This document shows, in pieces, positions 23,601-35,672 of a stretch of DNA of 64,000 bases. Both the position numbers and the translations under genes were made by a program. Location: the NCBI GenBank assembly GCA_021229015.1, contig CM037783.1:59123746-59187745 (forward strand), given 5' to 3'. Origin of the DNA: Solen grandis. Taxonomy: Eukaryota > Mollusca > Bivalvia > Adapedonta > Solenidae. Positions within the stretch are counted from its first letter, which is position 1; every line of letters begins with the position of its first letter. The notes under the pieces are model-generated. The model made no database searches. It was not told where the DNA came from and saw only the letters and a program-made list of their open reading frames with translations.

Positions 23601-25260
23601 AATCGGTTGAACCAATAGATGCTCCAAGAACAAGCACTATTTCTAAATGGGCTAATTTTTATTTTCATTTCCAATATGTCTATGTATTACAGGGCTCTCC
23701 TTTGACCCAAGCTCCCGGGTTTTGACCTGGGAGATTTCCCAATGACGCATATTTGACCCGCGGTAAAACTACCAAGCGTCAGGGCAATAACAGCTGGTGC
23801 GTCAATAGATCAGTCGGTCATAAAAGTACCGCCTCAAACAGATTACGTGATCAGTGAGTGCAAATGAACCCCCAATGATTCGCTTTCACTGTCAGTTACT
23901 CTAATTAGTCTAATAAATTCTCGTATTGCTGCGTCAATCTTTGTATACACCAATGAACGTAAATGCCGATTGCGTAACCAACATAATTATATATTGCGTT
24001 GGAAATCTTCGAGTACTCTGAATGCTACTATTAGCTTCTGTACATGAGGTTGCTGGATCCCGTTTTTATGATGTGTGAAAACATTAAAGGCGAGGAACTA
24101 TGACAAAATGATTTTACTGTTAGGTTAATTTCCGATCGGAATAAGCTGAAATTTTTATTGTTTGATAATAACAAATAGTTTAATGGCAATAATTTAACCA
24201 TGCTGGTTTAAATGAAAGGTGTGATGATTGTAACAAATAGGAATGATTAATCTGTCAACTTATAATATGGGACCAAAACCGGAAGTAGATTGACTCTTAC
24301 AGAATCAAACAAGGTTAAAAAAAAAATCCGTAATGATGAAGATAAGTAAAACTTTTATTTTTCCATAGCTGTCTTTCTGTATTGAATAACTGATAATGAT
24401 TTGAGCAATTATATTTTAATATGCCTGGATATTTATCTATGTAATTTTTTTTTTTTTTGCAATTACCAAATATCATCTTTTGTTTTCTACTTTAAATAAA
24501 ACAAGAGGGCCATGATGGCCCTGAATCGCTCACCTGAGAAAAATTGCCTTCATTGCCTTTTATATAACAGTATAATACTGAATACAAAATGCATGAAGAA
24601 GTACAGCAAAATAATTGTAATTCCACAAAAAAACTGTATATGTGGTCCAAATTTTGATGATCATAGCTTTAAAATCAACTTAGGGCGAGACCAATCTATA
24701 CCTCCAGGCCATGATTTGAGCAAACTTGGTACATGTCTATAGGGCCATGTAACACACCAAATATCTAAACTCCAGGCTTTGTGGTTTCTGACAAGAAGAT
24801 TTTTCTATTTGTTTCCAATATAAGTCTATGTAAAATCAAGTGACCCCTTTAGTCAAGGCAAATTTTGACCCCAGGGCAAAAATGTGATCAAAGTAGAAAG
24901 ATGTCCAGTAGCCCATATTATATACCAAATATCTAAACTCCAGCCCTTTTAGTTTCTGACAAGAAGGTTTTTCTAGTTTTCCTATACAGTGGAACCTCGG
25001 AATACCGAACCCCCTCGGGACCAGGTGAAAAGTTCGGTTTTCTGAGGTGTTCGGTTTGGTGGGGTTTCTTTCAAATATGAGTACAGTGTACATATAGTGT
25101 TGCAGTGTATTAATTTACTCGCTCACTATCTCCATCACTCACTCACTTAGTTTGTGTGTTCATTGTGTTTGTTTCATTTTATTATTACTGTATAAATATT
25201 TTTTAGTAATCTTAAAAGAATAAACATAAATTTCCACTTTCATTTATTTCAACACATTAT

Positions 25261-26815
25261 TAGGTTTTCGCCTCTGCAGGGCGAAAACCTATTGTTCTTC
25301 TTCTGTTGATTTGTTGTTGTTTTTTGTGTTGTTTTTTTTATTATTTTTCCAATTCCACCCATTTTTGTGTCCAGCCTAGCGGCCAGATGAGAAAAGCTAC
25401 AGCTATGAAATTTTGGGCATGGAGTCATCTTTATCTGAACATGTGCCTAAATCGGACGTCATTATACGGCAGTCCAAAGTTTGATCCTTTTTTGGAATAA
25501 TTGTTAATCAGGTTTTATGCTTCAAATGCTGATACATAAGAATAAAAAGTTTGACTTGTGTGACTAGTATACTTGATTGAACTATTTGCTGCTTTGCTAG
25601 GTACATAACAGTAAAATTTTAATCAATTTTCTTTCTCATTTTGCCGCTAGGGGGCGCTTTTCTTGAAATCATTCTTTTGCTTATAACTTAAAAAGTTAAA
25701 GTCCGATTCGAATGCGGTTTTTTGCATTCTGTTCCCTGTTGATAGCCTAATAACATATGATAGGATTCGAGGGTCTGTGTGTCTGAAAGCTTTTGAGCTA
25801 CGGAAGGTTGAATGTTCGAACCTCGCAAAAAAAAAAAAAAAAAAAAAAAAAAACTGTGCAAATGAGGGTAGGTCTACGAAAAACCTATCCATTTTTGTTA
25901 GAGATCAGATAGAAGAATTCCGTCTCCGGTATAACATTTGAAAGACGTATAAACACAAAATATATGGGGTGGCGAATTTAAGAAATAGGTGGTTTGTCCA
26001 CTAGAAACGGTCAAACTTCACATAAATTTAGGAAAAATTAAAATTCCAAAAACATGTTTTTTGTCGCTCCTGACTTTATTTTTTGTTTATTCGTCATGAA
26101 ATTTTCACACTTTATGTTTTGTTAAGTTTGAAAGGGTTTCACAATTAAAAAGTTAAAAAAAAACATTGAAAAGGTCAATGTCATACATGTATTGTGATAA
26201 TTGTGTTTTTATTCGGCCACAAAGTGATCCAAATCTAAAAATATTTCATTGAGAGTATATAAACAAAGGTTTTAGTTCTTGAGGAGCTCTTTCCAGTGAT
26301 GTTTAGTTTTTAAAGATCGGACTTGATTTGTTCATTTTACGGCAGTCCAAAGTTTGATCCTTTTTTGGAATAATTGTTAATCAGTTTATATGCTTCAAGT
26401 TGTGATATATAAGAAAAAGAATATTCGACTAGTGCGACTTATATACTTGTTTGAACTATTTGCTGTTTTTGCAATTTTGTTTCTAATTTTGCCGCTAGAG
26501 GGCGTTTTGCTTAAAATCACTCTTTTGCTTATAACTAAAAATGTTAAAGTCTGATTGAAATGCGGTTTTCAGCATTTTGTTCCTTGTTGACAGCACCACA
26601 GAATGTGATGGATTTCAAGGGACAGGGTATGGGAAAATGTTTGCGCTAGAAGAGTTTGAATGTTCTAACATTGCAAAAATAAAACTGTGCAAATGAGAGT
26701 AGGTCTTCAAAAACCTTTTCGTTCTGTTTCATATTGAAAATTGTGGCTGAGTTGAAATAAAGTGTTCAAGTTGATTAGGTTAAAAGCGAAAACCGAGATA
26801 CCGCTTGCGGTTCTA
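25261..26815 (+). repeat. Unclassified repeat with two related halves
   Basis: Opens with a perfect hairpin (stem TAGGTTTTCGCC, loop TCTGCAG). The segment at about 25462-25880 recurs at 26338-26720 (shared word GCAGTCCAAAGTTTGATCC), period about 877 bp. The word GCGAAAACC occurs at both ends (25281, about 26788). A 27-base A run is at 25827-25853, where the other half has only a few A. No gene. Confidence 0.55.
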
Positions 26816-26921
26816 GTTCATTTTTTACCTTTATTATTTTTTTTTTAGATAAAACAATACATATATACATGAACAGGGGTACATTAAAAGCACAAACAAA
26901 GAACCTAAACAATTACAATAC

Positions 26922-27801
26922 CAGCATGCCCACTGCCTTTCAATAATTGGGGTACATGTACCCACTGGTTTGAAAAAATTGGGGTACAGACAAAAAAATC
27001 AGGGTACAAAATATACTTTACATAAACTTTTATTTATTTCACATATGTATGATCTATTGATGTTACAAAAGTTGTTTTTGTAATAATTAAAGTATCATTT
27101 GCAGAAGGCTTCTTAAATTATGATTGTTTCAGGTGGAACAAATATACCTTTCAGTGATACAGTGGTGTTACACAACAATTATTTAGTCTTTTAGACCTTA
27201 CCTCTCATTAAATCACAATCTCCAAATAGTAAGCAACAGATGACTAGTAAAAATGCCTCATAAGCACATGGTCATAGAAGTTCTAAACAACGTCGAACGT
27301 AAACATAAAACAACTAAGAAATTCCGTATCCGAACATTTGCAATATCTGAATTCCATGTCATTTACATAGACGCGGAAAACCGTCTTTTTTATAATTCAT
27401 AATGTTTCTAACAAGATGAATTAACCTGGATGTAACGTAGGTATTTAGATTGTTGTTTTGGTCTGTTTGAATTCAACTTACTTTCTTTCGATTTGAAAAA
27501 ATCGAGGATAGATTCCTTTCTTTTGGGCCGTTCAGACGACATATCGTACGGGTTTTGCGTACGTTTTCGGTTCATTTACCGTGATGCTTGAGCCGTCCAA
27601 AAAGTGTCAAGCGTTAGTTTATAGACAAAATCTGGCAGATTTGTAATGAAAACCCGTTTTATCAGCAATATTTTCGTTAAATAAGCTTATTTTTTTGCAC
27701 AAAAAAATCTGCGTACATGTACCCATCAATGTTAAAAAATCTGCGTGCACATATTTTTTTTTGCGTGATTCACGCAAAGTTTTGCGTGAATGGGCACCCT
27801 G
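26922..27801. mobile_element. TIR element of 880 bp
   Basis: Ends CAGCATGCCCACT and AATGGGCACCCTG are imperfect inverted repeats, flanked on both sides by CAATAC (26916-26921 and 27802-27807). Subterminal GGGGTACATGTACCC at the left and CGTACATGTACCC at the right. A palindrome (TTTGCGTGA around a T) is at about 27758-27780. No transposase. Confidence 0.55.
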
Positions 27802-28222
27802 CAATACATGTACAGTACAGTGCAGTCATGATTGCTTAGCAAATGTTACCAAAGAATGTTTCAAAAATCAAAAATCGTTGAATATATTGTGATGATAACT
27901 CAATAATTAGATCTACCTTAAACACATTTAATTTACAAAGGGAAAAATGTAGCGAGTAACATCAATTATTTTTCGCATGCGGTGCATCTTTAGAGTTCAA
28001 ATAATTTAATCTGAAACCAAACAAATTCTAATTAACACATTTAACTTCACTTATGTAATTAAATTCTGCCAGCGAAACCGTTAAGACCAAATGATGTCCA
28101 TCATTAAAGGATTTAACCTTTTATAATCGTCATTTCCAATTATCGCACCTCATTTTCACTTTCCTATTGATTACAGTAAACCCTTACAATAAAACATACC
28201 GTCTAAAACAGAATTGTGTTAA

Positions 28223-28456
28223 CCCTTTCCCTCATAGAGGAAACGATGAAAAGACCTATGCGAACAGCATAAAACCAGATCAGCCTGCGAGTAACTCGCA
28301 GGCTGATCAGGTTTTATGCTGTTCGCTGCTCCTCAGTGGTCTGGAAATGAGGATTTTGTAATTAAATTTGGTAAGGTTTAACTGTGGTTTTCTGCAGATC
28401 AGGCTTTATGTGGTACCTACTGAGTGCGTCAAAATGAGTCTATATGAGGGAAAGGG
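28223..28456. mobile_element. TTAA-flanked palindromic MITE (second copy)
   Basis: 234 bp, same as 3802-4035, between TTAA 28219-28222 and 28457-28460. The central palindrome has 33-bp arms (28260-28292 and 28294-28326) around one A, with a single internal mismatch. Nested in the pogo-like element. Confidence 0.85.
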
Positions 28457-29829
28457 TTAACATATTTGAAATTTGCCCTTTGTTACGGCACGTGCGAGGT
28501 AATTCTGCTGACACCTTAGTGCAGCTTGTATACACAAATTACTGACAGTACACAATGTGCCATTTTATACCAGTTTGACACGCTGGACACTCGATTAGTC
28601 TAGACGTGTGAAAGTGTGAACAACTTTCGGCAGTTCGGTTTTGTGGGGTAATTTTATGTAGTATAAGTGCATTTTGGGAAAGGATAATCGTTCGGATTTC
28701 GGAATTCCGAGGTTCCGGTATTCTGGGACTTTAAAAACATGAAAATAAGAAGGAAAAAAAAACTGGACCAGCATGATCGTTCGGTATTCCGGGAATTCCG
28801 GTATTCTGGGGGTCCGGTTTTCCGAGGTTTCACTGTATAAGTCTATGTAAAATCAAGTGACCCCTGGGACGGGCCAGTTTTGACCCCAGGGCCATAATTT
28901 GAACAAACTTGATACATGTCTATAAGGCTCTAAACTCATGGCCTTATGGTTTCTGACAAGAAGATTTTTTCTAGATTTTCCCAAATATGCCTATACATGT
29001 AAAATAAAAATAACCCCTGTGGCAGGGCCAATCTTGTTGTTTTAAAGAAACTGTTGACGCTGGATGCACGCCGGACAAAAGGCGACCACAATAGCTCACC
29101 ATGAGCACGTTGTGCTCAGGTGAGCTAAAAAGGTAGCTCTGGTCTCAATAAGAATATTGCAGCTGTTATTTTCTTTCCACATTAAGAGAATAATATTTTC
29201 ACCATTCTTTTTTTTTTTAAATAAAACATAAATTATCCTGTTCACATTTATAATGACAACAGTATATTATGATGACTTAAACTATTCCATGATAAAAATG
29301 CAGCTTCCCAATGTGACTGCACTTCTAATTAATGGAAAATATTATAATTCTTATTTTCGTTTTTTATTTTTGGTTGACTATTTTCAGGAAGTCCAGCTAC
29401 ATGCTTTGTGGTTCTTGTGAAGAATAACCTGTCATTGATGGCCCAGAATGAACTCCTCCCCATTTAGGAGGAGAAAGGGGGCTACCACCCTAAAGGACAA
29501 ATCATCAGCACACGCTGTTGTCCAGATATTTATTATATTCTTGTGTTTTGTATGCAAAATTGTAGAAATAAATTTAATTTTCATTTTGTTTTGGTTTAAA
29601 ATCGGATTTTTTTTAATCAAATCAATTATTGCAAATAATATGTACATACAATAAACAAGTGTATATATTAATCTGAACATGTATATAACTACATGCAAAA
29701 TTTGTGACATATTGTGATCCAAGCGAAATACTGCAAATTTTATTTGACTCTTGAAAATTTGGCCCCACGGGTCAATGACTCTTGGGTTTCAAAGACTAAG
29801 GAGAGCCCTGATGTAAAATTTAATAATTA

Positions 29830-30250
29830 AGATGGCCCTGAATCCCTCACCTGAGAAACATTGCTCTCTATTACAAGTCATACTGAATACATAATGTATG
29901 CAGAAGTACAGCAAGATAATCTAAATTCAACACAAAACTGTACCTGCCATCCAAACTTTGAAGGTTGTAGCCCTAATAAGTCTATATAAAATCAAGTGAC
30001 TCATGGGGCGGGGTCAATTTTGACACCAGGGCCATGGTTTGAACAAATTTGGATGAGGTCCACAAGTAAACATTTCAAACAACTCCAGGCTTCAAGAATT
30101 CTGAGAAGAAGATCTTTTGAAGGTTTTCCTATACAAGTCTATGTAAAATTAAATGACCCTAGGACGGGGCCAATTTTGACCCCAGGGCCATGGTTGGAAC
30201 AAACTTGGTTGAGGTCTACTAGGCCATGTTACACACCAAATATCTAAACT
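29830..30250 (+). repeat. F2 pearl-like fragment, lacking both ends
   Basis: Starts within the head (GATGGCCCTGAATCCCTCACC) and carries two BIV160-like monomers (AAATCAAGTGACTCATGG, GACCCCAGGGCCATGG). No terminal hairpin. Confidence 0.6.
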
Positions 30251-30264
30251 GATGTGATGTCAGA

Positions 30265-30620
30265 CATAATCAAATTTGTACAAGAGGCGTTGATGACCAG
30301 AAGCCACGGGCCTGTGACATAAGGTCACCTTTCACCTCTAAGTCTGACCTTGGCCTTAGAGATTAAAGGACTCAAGTTTTGAGTGAGACTTTGAGTGAGA
30401 CACATCTTTTCATTGAGGCAATTCTTACTGCCAAATAATTTGAGAATTCCTTGATACAGTGCAAGTCCATCACTATAACCTTTTAACTCTAAGTATGACC
30501 TTATCCTTACAGTTAGGGACTCAACTATTGTTTGACACATTTTGTCATTGGGGTAAATATTATTGACACCTTATTTGAGATTCCTGACATCCATGTCTAA
30601 GTTACAGCTGGGACAAGCAA
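30265..30620 (+). repeat. Degenerate tandem repeat of about 145 bp
   Basis: Two to three diverged monomers with AACTCTAAGTATGACCTT, GGGACTCAACTATTG and GTTTGACACATTTTGTCATTG. No coding signal. Confidence 0.45.
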
Positions 30621-30799
30621 ATACCAACAATGAGATGCACCAAAGCACATACACTGAATTGCCATTGCTGGGACTATGTCAAGCTTCCAAAGGTGGGCTC
30701 AACAATAAACACTGTCTCTAAATATTATAAATGTGGATGCTAAGAGTTTTAAAAATGTAAAATCTGGTAAACTACAATGACAAATATCATTTTGTTTAC

Positions 30800-30868
30800 C
30801 TGTGGTGCCTAAGTTCTTCACTGCCTGGCATTCTTGGTGCTTTGGAACTTCTGCCTCTTTTGTCAGTT
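30800..30868 (-). CDS. Exon C, copy 1, of the modular gene
   Basis: 69-nt exon between a TTTTTCAG acceptor and a GTAAAC donor on the minus strand. Phase 1-1 peptide starts LTKEAEVPKHQECQAVKN. Its ends (AA at the start, G at the end) make in-frame codons with exons A and B. It lies upstream of B4 on the minus strand, so it probably belongs to the same gene; that link is inferred from phase and strand only. Confidence 0.6.
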
Positions 30869-30935
30869 CTGAAAAATTTCAAACACATCTGACATTTTTA
30901 CTACCGAGGCTTACTGTTAAAGAAGATTAAACCTA

Positions 30936-31150
30936 CAGTCGGATCTCGGTTATCCAAACATGCGTTATTCGAAGCCTATCCTTTATTCAAACCTATCCTT
31001 CAGTCCTGATTTTTTCCTTATAAAAGTACATATGAAATACAACCCTTTATTTGTTTGGTTTATTCAAACATAACCCTTTATCCGAAGTAAAGTTGGGCCG
31101 CTAGTGTATAGTCACCTGTCCACACCTCTTATCCGAAGGTCCCAATAAGT
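30936..31150 (+). repeat. Single pogo-like end, worn
   Basis: TA followed by CAGTCGGATCTCGGTTATCC, then words such as TTATTCGAAGCC and TTATCCGAAGG. No matching right end was found nearby. Repeated at 37846 within the second block. Confidence 0.45.
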
Positions 31151-32858
31151 TGATTGCAAGTGATTTACCGTAAAACTAATGAAAGAATAGACTAATTTGA
31201 AAAAGTGTGTTAAGAGTTGGAATACACTGTGTTTTTCCAATAAAGCAAACTTACAGGAGGATGGGTATAAATATGGACTGATTTTATCACAGTCATCTCT
31301 CTTTGAGAATGGGTTCCAGGCTAAAGCAAGCGATATCTAAGCTGAGCAATATAGGGATCGATCCAGCAATGGGTGAATATCTAGATAAGCTTCAATATCC
31401 TTTTCATTATATTTTTGCTTCACTTGAAATCACAGCGATAGATATAGAACAAGAGGGCCAAGATGGCATTTGATCACTCACCTGAGAAAGATGATTGCTT
31501 AAGAAGTAAAGATGCTAGAGTGTAAACAAAGTGAAATCTGGCTTTTTTTTATGGTGAAAGGGGCATAACTCCTACATTAACTAGCCAATATCAGTTATAA
31601 ATGAACCGGATTGTGAGATTATGGGCATAAACATTGTCTTAAAGTTTAAAGAAAAGATTGTTTAAAAAAATGAAGATGGTAGAGAGTAAACAAAGTGAAA
31701 TCTTGCATTTTTTGTATTAAAAGGGGCATAACTCCTGACCTAAATGGCCTATCTCAGCCACAATAGAACTCAATTAAGACATTATTGTCATTAACAATGT
31801 CATAAAGTTTGAAGATGATTGCTAAAAAAATGAAGTTGCTAGAGTGTAATCAAAGTGAAATCTAGAATTTTTTATATTAAAAGGAGCATAACTCCTGACC
31901 TAATCAACAGATCTCAGCTTTAACCCTTTACCACACAGACCTGTATATTCCCGTGTCTATCGATTACCTAACAGACCCGTATATTCCCGTGTCTATCGGT
32001 AGCCGTATTTTTACGTATATTCCCGTGTTACGGCCATTCGAACAGACCTGTATTTCCCCGTGTGTCAAAATAAATCGCTTTATTTTCGCATTTTTCATCA
32101 AAAAATGGCTTCCAGATGTTGACTTCCGGTAAGTATGGGATTTCATCATTGTTATTTTCAGAAAATCGTATAGGGTTACTATTAATAGTTTTTTAGTAAA
32201 TTGTACCTAGTTAGCTGGGGTTCATCTCATTTACGTCATACTTTTCCTATATATGTAGAGTGTGCGTGCAAATTATCTGGGCTTTTCTCATTCTAAAAAT
32301 AAAACAACCAGATTCAGATTTTCTGAAAATAGAGATCATGAAGGTCAAGCGTGATTTGACCTAAAATAATTTTGTGAGGTGTTTGGTATGGTACTGTATA
32401 TATTTTTGTTGGCTTAGTGCTAAATGAGGTACAAAAAAGAGTACAAAAGAAACCGTTATTGTTTTATGACCCCCTGATTAATACAGAAGTGCTAACTTTA
32501 AAGGATTTATGGCCTTTGAAGTAATTGGAGCGGAATCAAGCGTGGTCTACTGGCCACTGATCACCAGTCAATTACGTAACAATGCGTAACTTATGGCTAA
32601 TCCGTGGACAGTACTGGTCTGCAGACGCTGATAAGGGATACTCTAGCCTGCAATAAAACCACAGGTGGACAGACAGTTTTGCATTGGTCAATTGTTTTTG
32701 CCAATGTGAAAGCTTATTTCAATATTTATGAATATTAATTAGCTTAGATCTTCTATGAATATGTCAGAAAAAAATGATCAAATCAGTTCGTATGAGAACA
32801 CTTGCCTAATCGCATCAAAATTTCTAATCTACCATCTTGCGTAATTAGATTTACAACA

Positions 32859-35012
32859 ATGTCCGACTCTGATTCTGAAAGCTTTGCTTTTGAGTTTGAT
32901 TTTGATACTAGCGAGTCTGAGTTTTCTGGGTTTTCTTCCTTTGATGACTCTTCCGAGTCCGATCATGATGATCAGGAACCCATTTCTGATTGGGGCCGTA
33001 ACTTTTCACCACCGGCGGTGCGTTTTAATTTACTGAATACAAGAAATTGATTGTGATATAACATAAAATTACATGCTCTTCTTCAACTTTCCTTTGTGGG
33101 GTAGTGGTTAGTGCGTTGATCTACAAAGCCAAGGGTGGCAGGTTCAAAACCAATCTGAGACTTTTTTTCTTTTTTTTTTATAATTTTTTTTTCCAAATCA
33201 GAAAAACATGCAACATAATAAATAACAAGAATAAAATATAATAAAATAACAAGAATAAAATATAACTTAAGATTAAATAAAGCAATTAAAAAAAAAAAAG
33301 CATAGTATTATATTATTTATATTTATAAAAAATACTTTATTATAAAAAAATTATGGAGAAAAAAATACAAAGTATTTTTCATCATTGATCTGAAAAATAA
33401 ATTGTATAAAAATAAATAAAACAACTTATTCTTTTTTCAATTTTATTTCACTGAAAAATAAATTATATGCTATGAATAAGAAAAAAAAACATGAAGTTGA
33501 AAAAGTTTTTCTTCTTTTCATTTCAGATTGAACCATTCACAGACAACCCTGGACCCAACCTGCCTGACGATTTCGACCAAGCAACTGCCACACCCTTGTC
33601 GTACTTCTGGTTGATGTTTCCGCTCCAGCTGATGTCCCAGTTGGTGGTGTACACCAACAGCTACGCTGCCTGGAAGATGAACCAGCCAGGACAAGGGCCC
33701 GATGAAAACTGGCGAGATGTCACCCTAACAGAGATGCGAGCCTTCATCGGAATCAACATCCTGATGGGGATCCAGCAGCTGCCAAGCCTGGACTTGTACT
33801 GGTCAGCGGACAAGTTCTTCGGGAATGCTGGAGTGATTGGCACCATGACTTGCAACAGATTCCGGAAGATCCTCCAGTATTTCCATGCGGCAGACAAGGC
33901 ATCTGAACCACAGAGAGGCGACCCAGGCTACGACAAGCTCTTCAAGGTCCGACCCGTGATAGACTTTGTCTCCAATACCTTCAGGGAACGCTACACTCTG
34001 TCATGGGAAGTATCGTTGGATGAGGCTATGGTGGCGTTTACAGGGAGGTTGTCATTCCGCCAGTATATGCCAGCAAAGCCCATCAAACGTGGAGTGAAGG
34101 TCTGGGTCCTGTCTGATGCACAGAGTGGATATATGTCTCGCTTTGACATCTACCTTGGACGCCAGAACAACACCACAGAGCATGGCCTTGGATACAACGT
34201 CATCACGAGACTGACTGACCACCTTCATGGAACCTTCCGCTTCCTGTTTTTCGACAATTTTTTCTGGTGTCAAGCTGTTGGAAGATCTTTTGGAAAACGG
34301 TGTGTACGCCTGTGGAACTGTTCCAACTGGCAGGAAGGGATTTCCAAGTGAACTGAAGAAGCCAGCAACAGTCAGGAACCGTGGTGACTTCATGATCCTA
34401 TAGAAAGGTGATACCAACCTTACAGCCAGCGTGTGGAAGGACAAGAAGAATGTTCACCATCTTTCAACGCTGAGTGATCCACGTCAGGTGATGGATGCCC
34501 AGCGGTGCAGTGGACCCAACATACTCCACCTCCGACAGCCACACAGCGTCCACATGTACAACCGCTTCATGGGTGGAGTCGACCTTCACGACCAGCTCCG
34601 TATGAAGTACAGTGTAGGGAGGAACGGCAAGAAAGCTTGGCAGTATATCTTCTGGTTTCTCCTGAATGCATCTATCGTCAACGCTTTTCTTCTTTACAAG
34701 GCTACATCCTCATGCATGGTGAAGAAGAAGAGGTTCACGCACTTGGACTTTCGGATGGAGCTGGTCAAGGAACTTATTGCTGGGTTCACCAAGAGGAAGA
34801 GGCCTGCACAGCCAGAGATGGGGGAACAGCCACTATATGTTGTTGCAGAGAACATGGATGCACACATCAACACCAGACTTCAGGGCAAAGTGAAGACGTG
34901 CAAGTACCACGCTCGAGTCCTGAAGAAGCGTCGTGAGACTGTCTATGGATGTGCTGTGTGCAATGTTCATCTCTGCCAGGACGGATGCCATGCTCTCTAC
35001 CACAACATGTAG
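32859..35012 (+). pseudogene. piggyBac transposase (PGBD4-like), broken
   Basis: Exon 1 (32859-33017) starts MSDSDSESFAFEFDF, an acidic leader, and ends before a GTGCGT donor. Exon 2 starts at 33527 after TTTCATTTCAG, phase 0, with EPFTDNPGPNLP. The DDE_Tnp_1_7 core follows, with probable catalytic Asp in LSWEVSLDEAM and FLFFDNFF; a third lies in MGGVDLHDQLR in the downstream frame. The C-terminus is a Cys/His cluster (CAVCNVHLCQDGC), as in piggyBac zinc-binding tails. Breaks: a frameshift in the T run at about 34258-34264 and an in-frame stop near 34393, so no full-length protein is made. Copy 2 shares both lesions. Confidence 0.9.
33092..33160 (+). repeat. tRNA-derived SINE-like head in piggyBac intron, copy 1
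   Basis: GGGGTAGTGGTTAGTGCG resembles the A box and D-arm of tRNA-Asp/Glu-type genes; GGTTCAAAACC 30 nt later is B-box-like; T-rich sequence follows. No cloverleaf with paired acceptor ends is evident, so it is not called a tRNA gene. Confidence 0.45.
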
Positions 35013-35672
35013 TGACATGACCGACATGACGACAGACAGGGGTGGGCCATGATAAGAGCACCTCCTCGTGGTGTGGCCTGGATATGGTTGGATAATTAAA
35101 AAATTCTGTAAAATAAAAGAAATTATTTTGATTTCTTTTTCTATTTTTTTTTTTTAAATTGTAAAAAAAAAAAAAAAAATATTTTAAAATTAGTATAAAA
35201 AATAACCAAAACTTTTTATAATTAGAATTATCCAGCCATAACTGAACGCTCTTACAAAATATATATGTTAAAATAAATATATATATGAAAATATATGATT
35301 TTTCTGTCTTTACTTCATCCCTTACTACTTCCAAATTTACTTCAAAGTACTAAATAATAGATATAAATACTTTAGGTATTATACAACTATTAAAAATAAG
35401 TAAATTCTAGCCAAAACAAAGGAAAAACTGAAAATATTTATACAATGGAAAGAGAATTTAATTTCCTACAAACTTTACATTGACATAAATAATGTCAAAC
35501 TTACAGAAAACACTAAAAAAATCATATTTTTAACACTAGTGTGTAAACCCCTGTTCAGATCAGATATCAGCCTTATCAGCTGACCATAGAGGTAAGAGAT
35601 TAGTGATGTAATCTTATCAGTGTTCTGTAAAGGATGCTGTACAGGTATATGTACTGTGTGGTAAAGGGTTAA

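Larger units (their letters stand above)
4880..23689 (-). repeat. Tandem 2.8-kb genomic unit carrying exons A and B (four to five copies)
   Basis: The phrase TTGCTATCATTTCA recurs at about 4878, 7707, 10539 and 16393; undisturbed spacing is 2826 and 2832 bp. Each unit holds on the minus strand one B exon and one A exon, a minus-strand SINE-like segment, a TCTA/TG microsatellite (about 6262, 9082, 12800, 18642, 21532) and shared intron sequence. The third and later units are stretched by pearl-like insertions. The unit after 18260 is truncated at about 18843 and lacks its B exon. The last unit is cut by the hAT-like insertion at 23690. Reading: local tandem duplication inside one gene. Confidence 0.85.
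24987..28835. mobile_element. pogo/Tc1-like insertion, 3.85 kb, no transposase
   Basis: Ends CAGTGGAACCTCGGAATACC (24987) and GGTTTTCCGAGGTTTCACTG (28816-28835) are inverted repeats. A TA duplication flanks them and the empty monomer reads CCTATATAAGTC. Inside, further GGAATTCCGAGGTTCCGG-like words occur at 28700-28810. The ends resemble pogo/Tigger repeats (CAGTxGAACCTCGG). No open frame of transposase size; the interior is filled with other repeats. Confidence 0.75.
24501..29126 (+). mobile_element. F2 pearl-like element interrupted by a pogo-like element
   Basis: Head ACAAGAGGGCCATGATGGCC at 24501. BIV160-like monomers to 24986, resuming at 28836 with TATAAGTCTATGTAAAATC. Hairpin end CTCACCATGAGCAC / GTGCTCAGGTGAGCT at 29095-29126. 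The interruption falls within the conserved CCTATATAAG of a monomer. Confidence 0.75.
23690..29810. mobile_element. Large hAT-like insertion (6.1 kb) with nested elements
   Basis: Ends CAGGGCTCTCCTT at 23690 and AAGGAGAGCCCTG at 29798-29810 are inverted. Flanks are ATGTATTA at 23682-23689 and ATGTAAAA at 29811-29818, 6 of 8 alike. The uninterrupted unit reads TCTATGTAAAATTTAATAAT (near 7460), so the site is defined. An 8-bp duplication with CAGGG ends suggests hAT or a relative; this is inference. No transposase frame was found. Most of its length is later insertions (24501-29126). Confidence 0.7.
31924..35668 (+). mobile_element. piggyBac element, copy 1
   Basis: 3745 bp between TTAA at 31920-31923 and 35669-35672. 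Terminal repeats CCCTTTACCACACAG and CTGTGTGGTAAAGGG. Subterminal repeats GTATATTCCCGTGTCTATCG lie inside the left end. Contains a broken transposase gene at 32859-35012. Confidence 0.92.

Noticed and set aside
29432..29722. 96-codon minus-strand frame with hydrophobic stretches
   Set aside because: AT-rich interior of the hAT-like insertion with no family, splice or regulatory support.
33092..33160. Functional tRNA gene
   Set aside because: A and B box-like words are present, but the acceptor ends do not pair and the arms are incomplete.
34052..34444. Antisense frames of 130-147 codons over the piggyBac gene (also 40914-41357)
   Set aside because: Shadows of the transposase coding sequence on the opposite strand.
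34505..34936. 143-codon frame overlapping the piggyBac C-terminus (also 41418-41849)
   Set aside because: Shadow in another frame; the real frame carries the Cys/His tail and the DLHDQLR motif.
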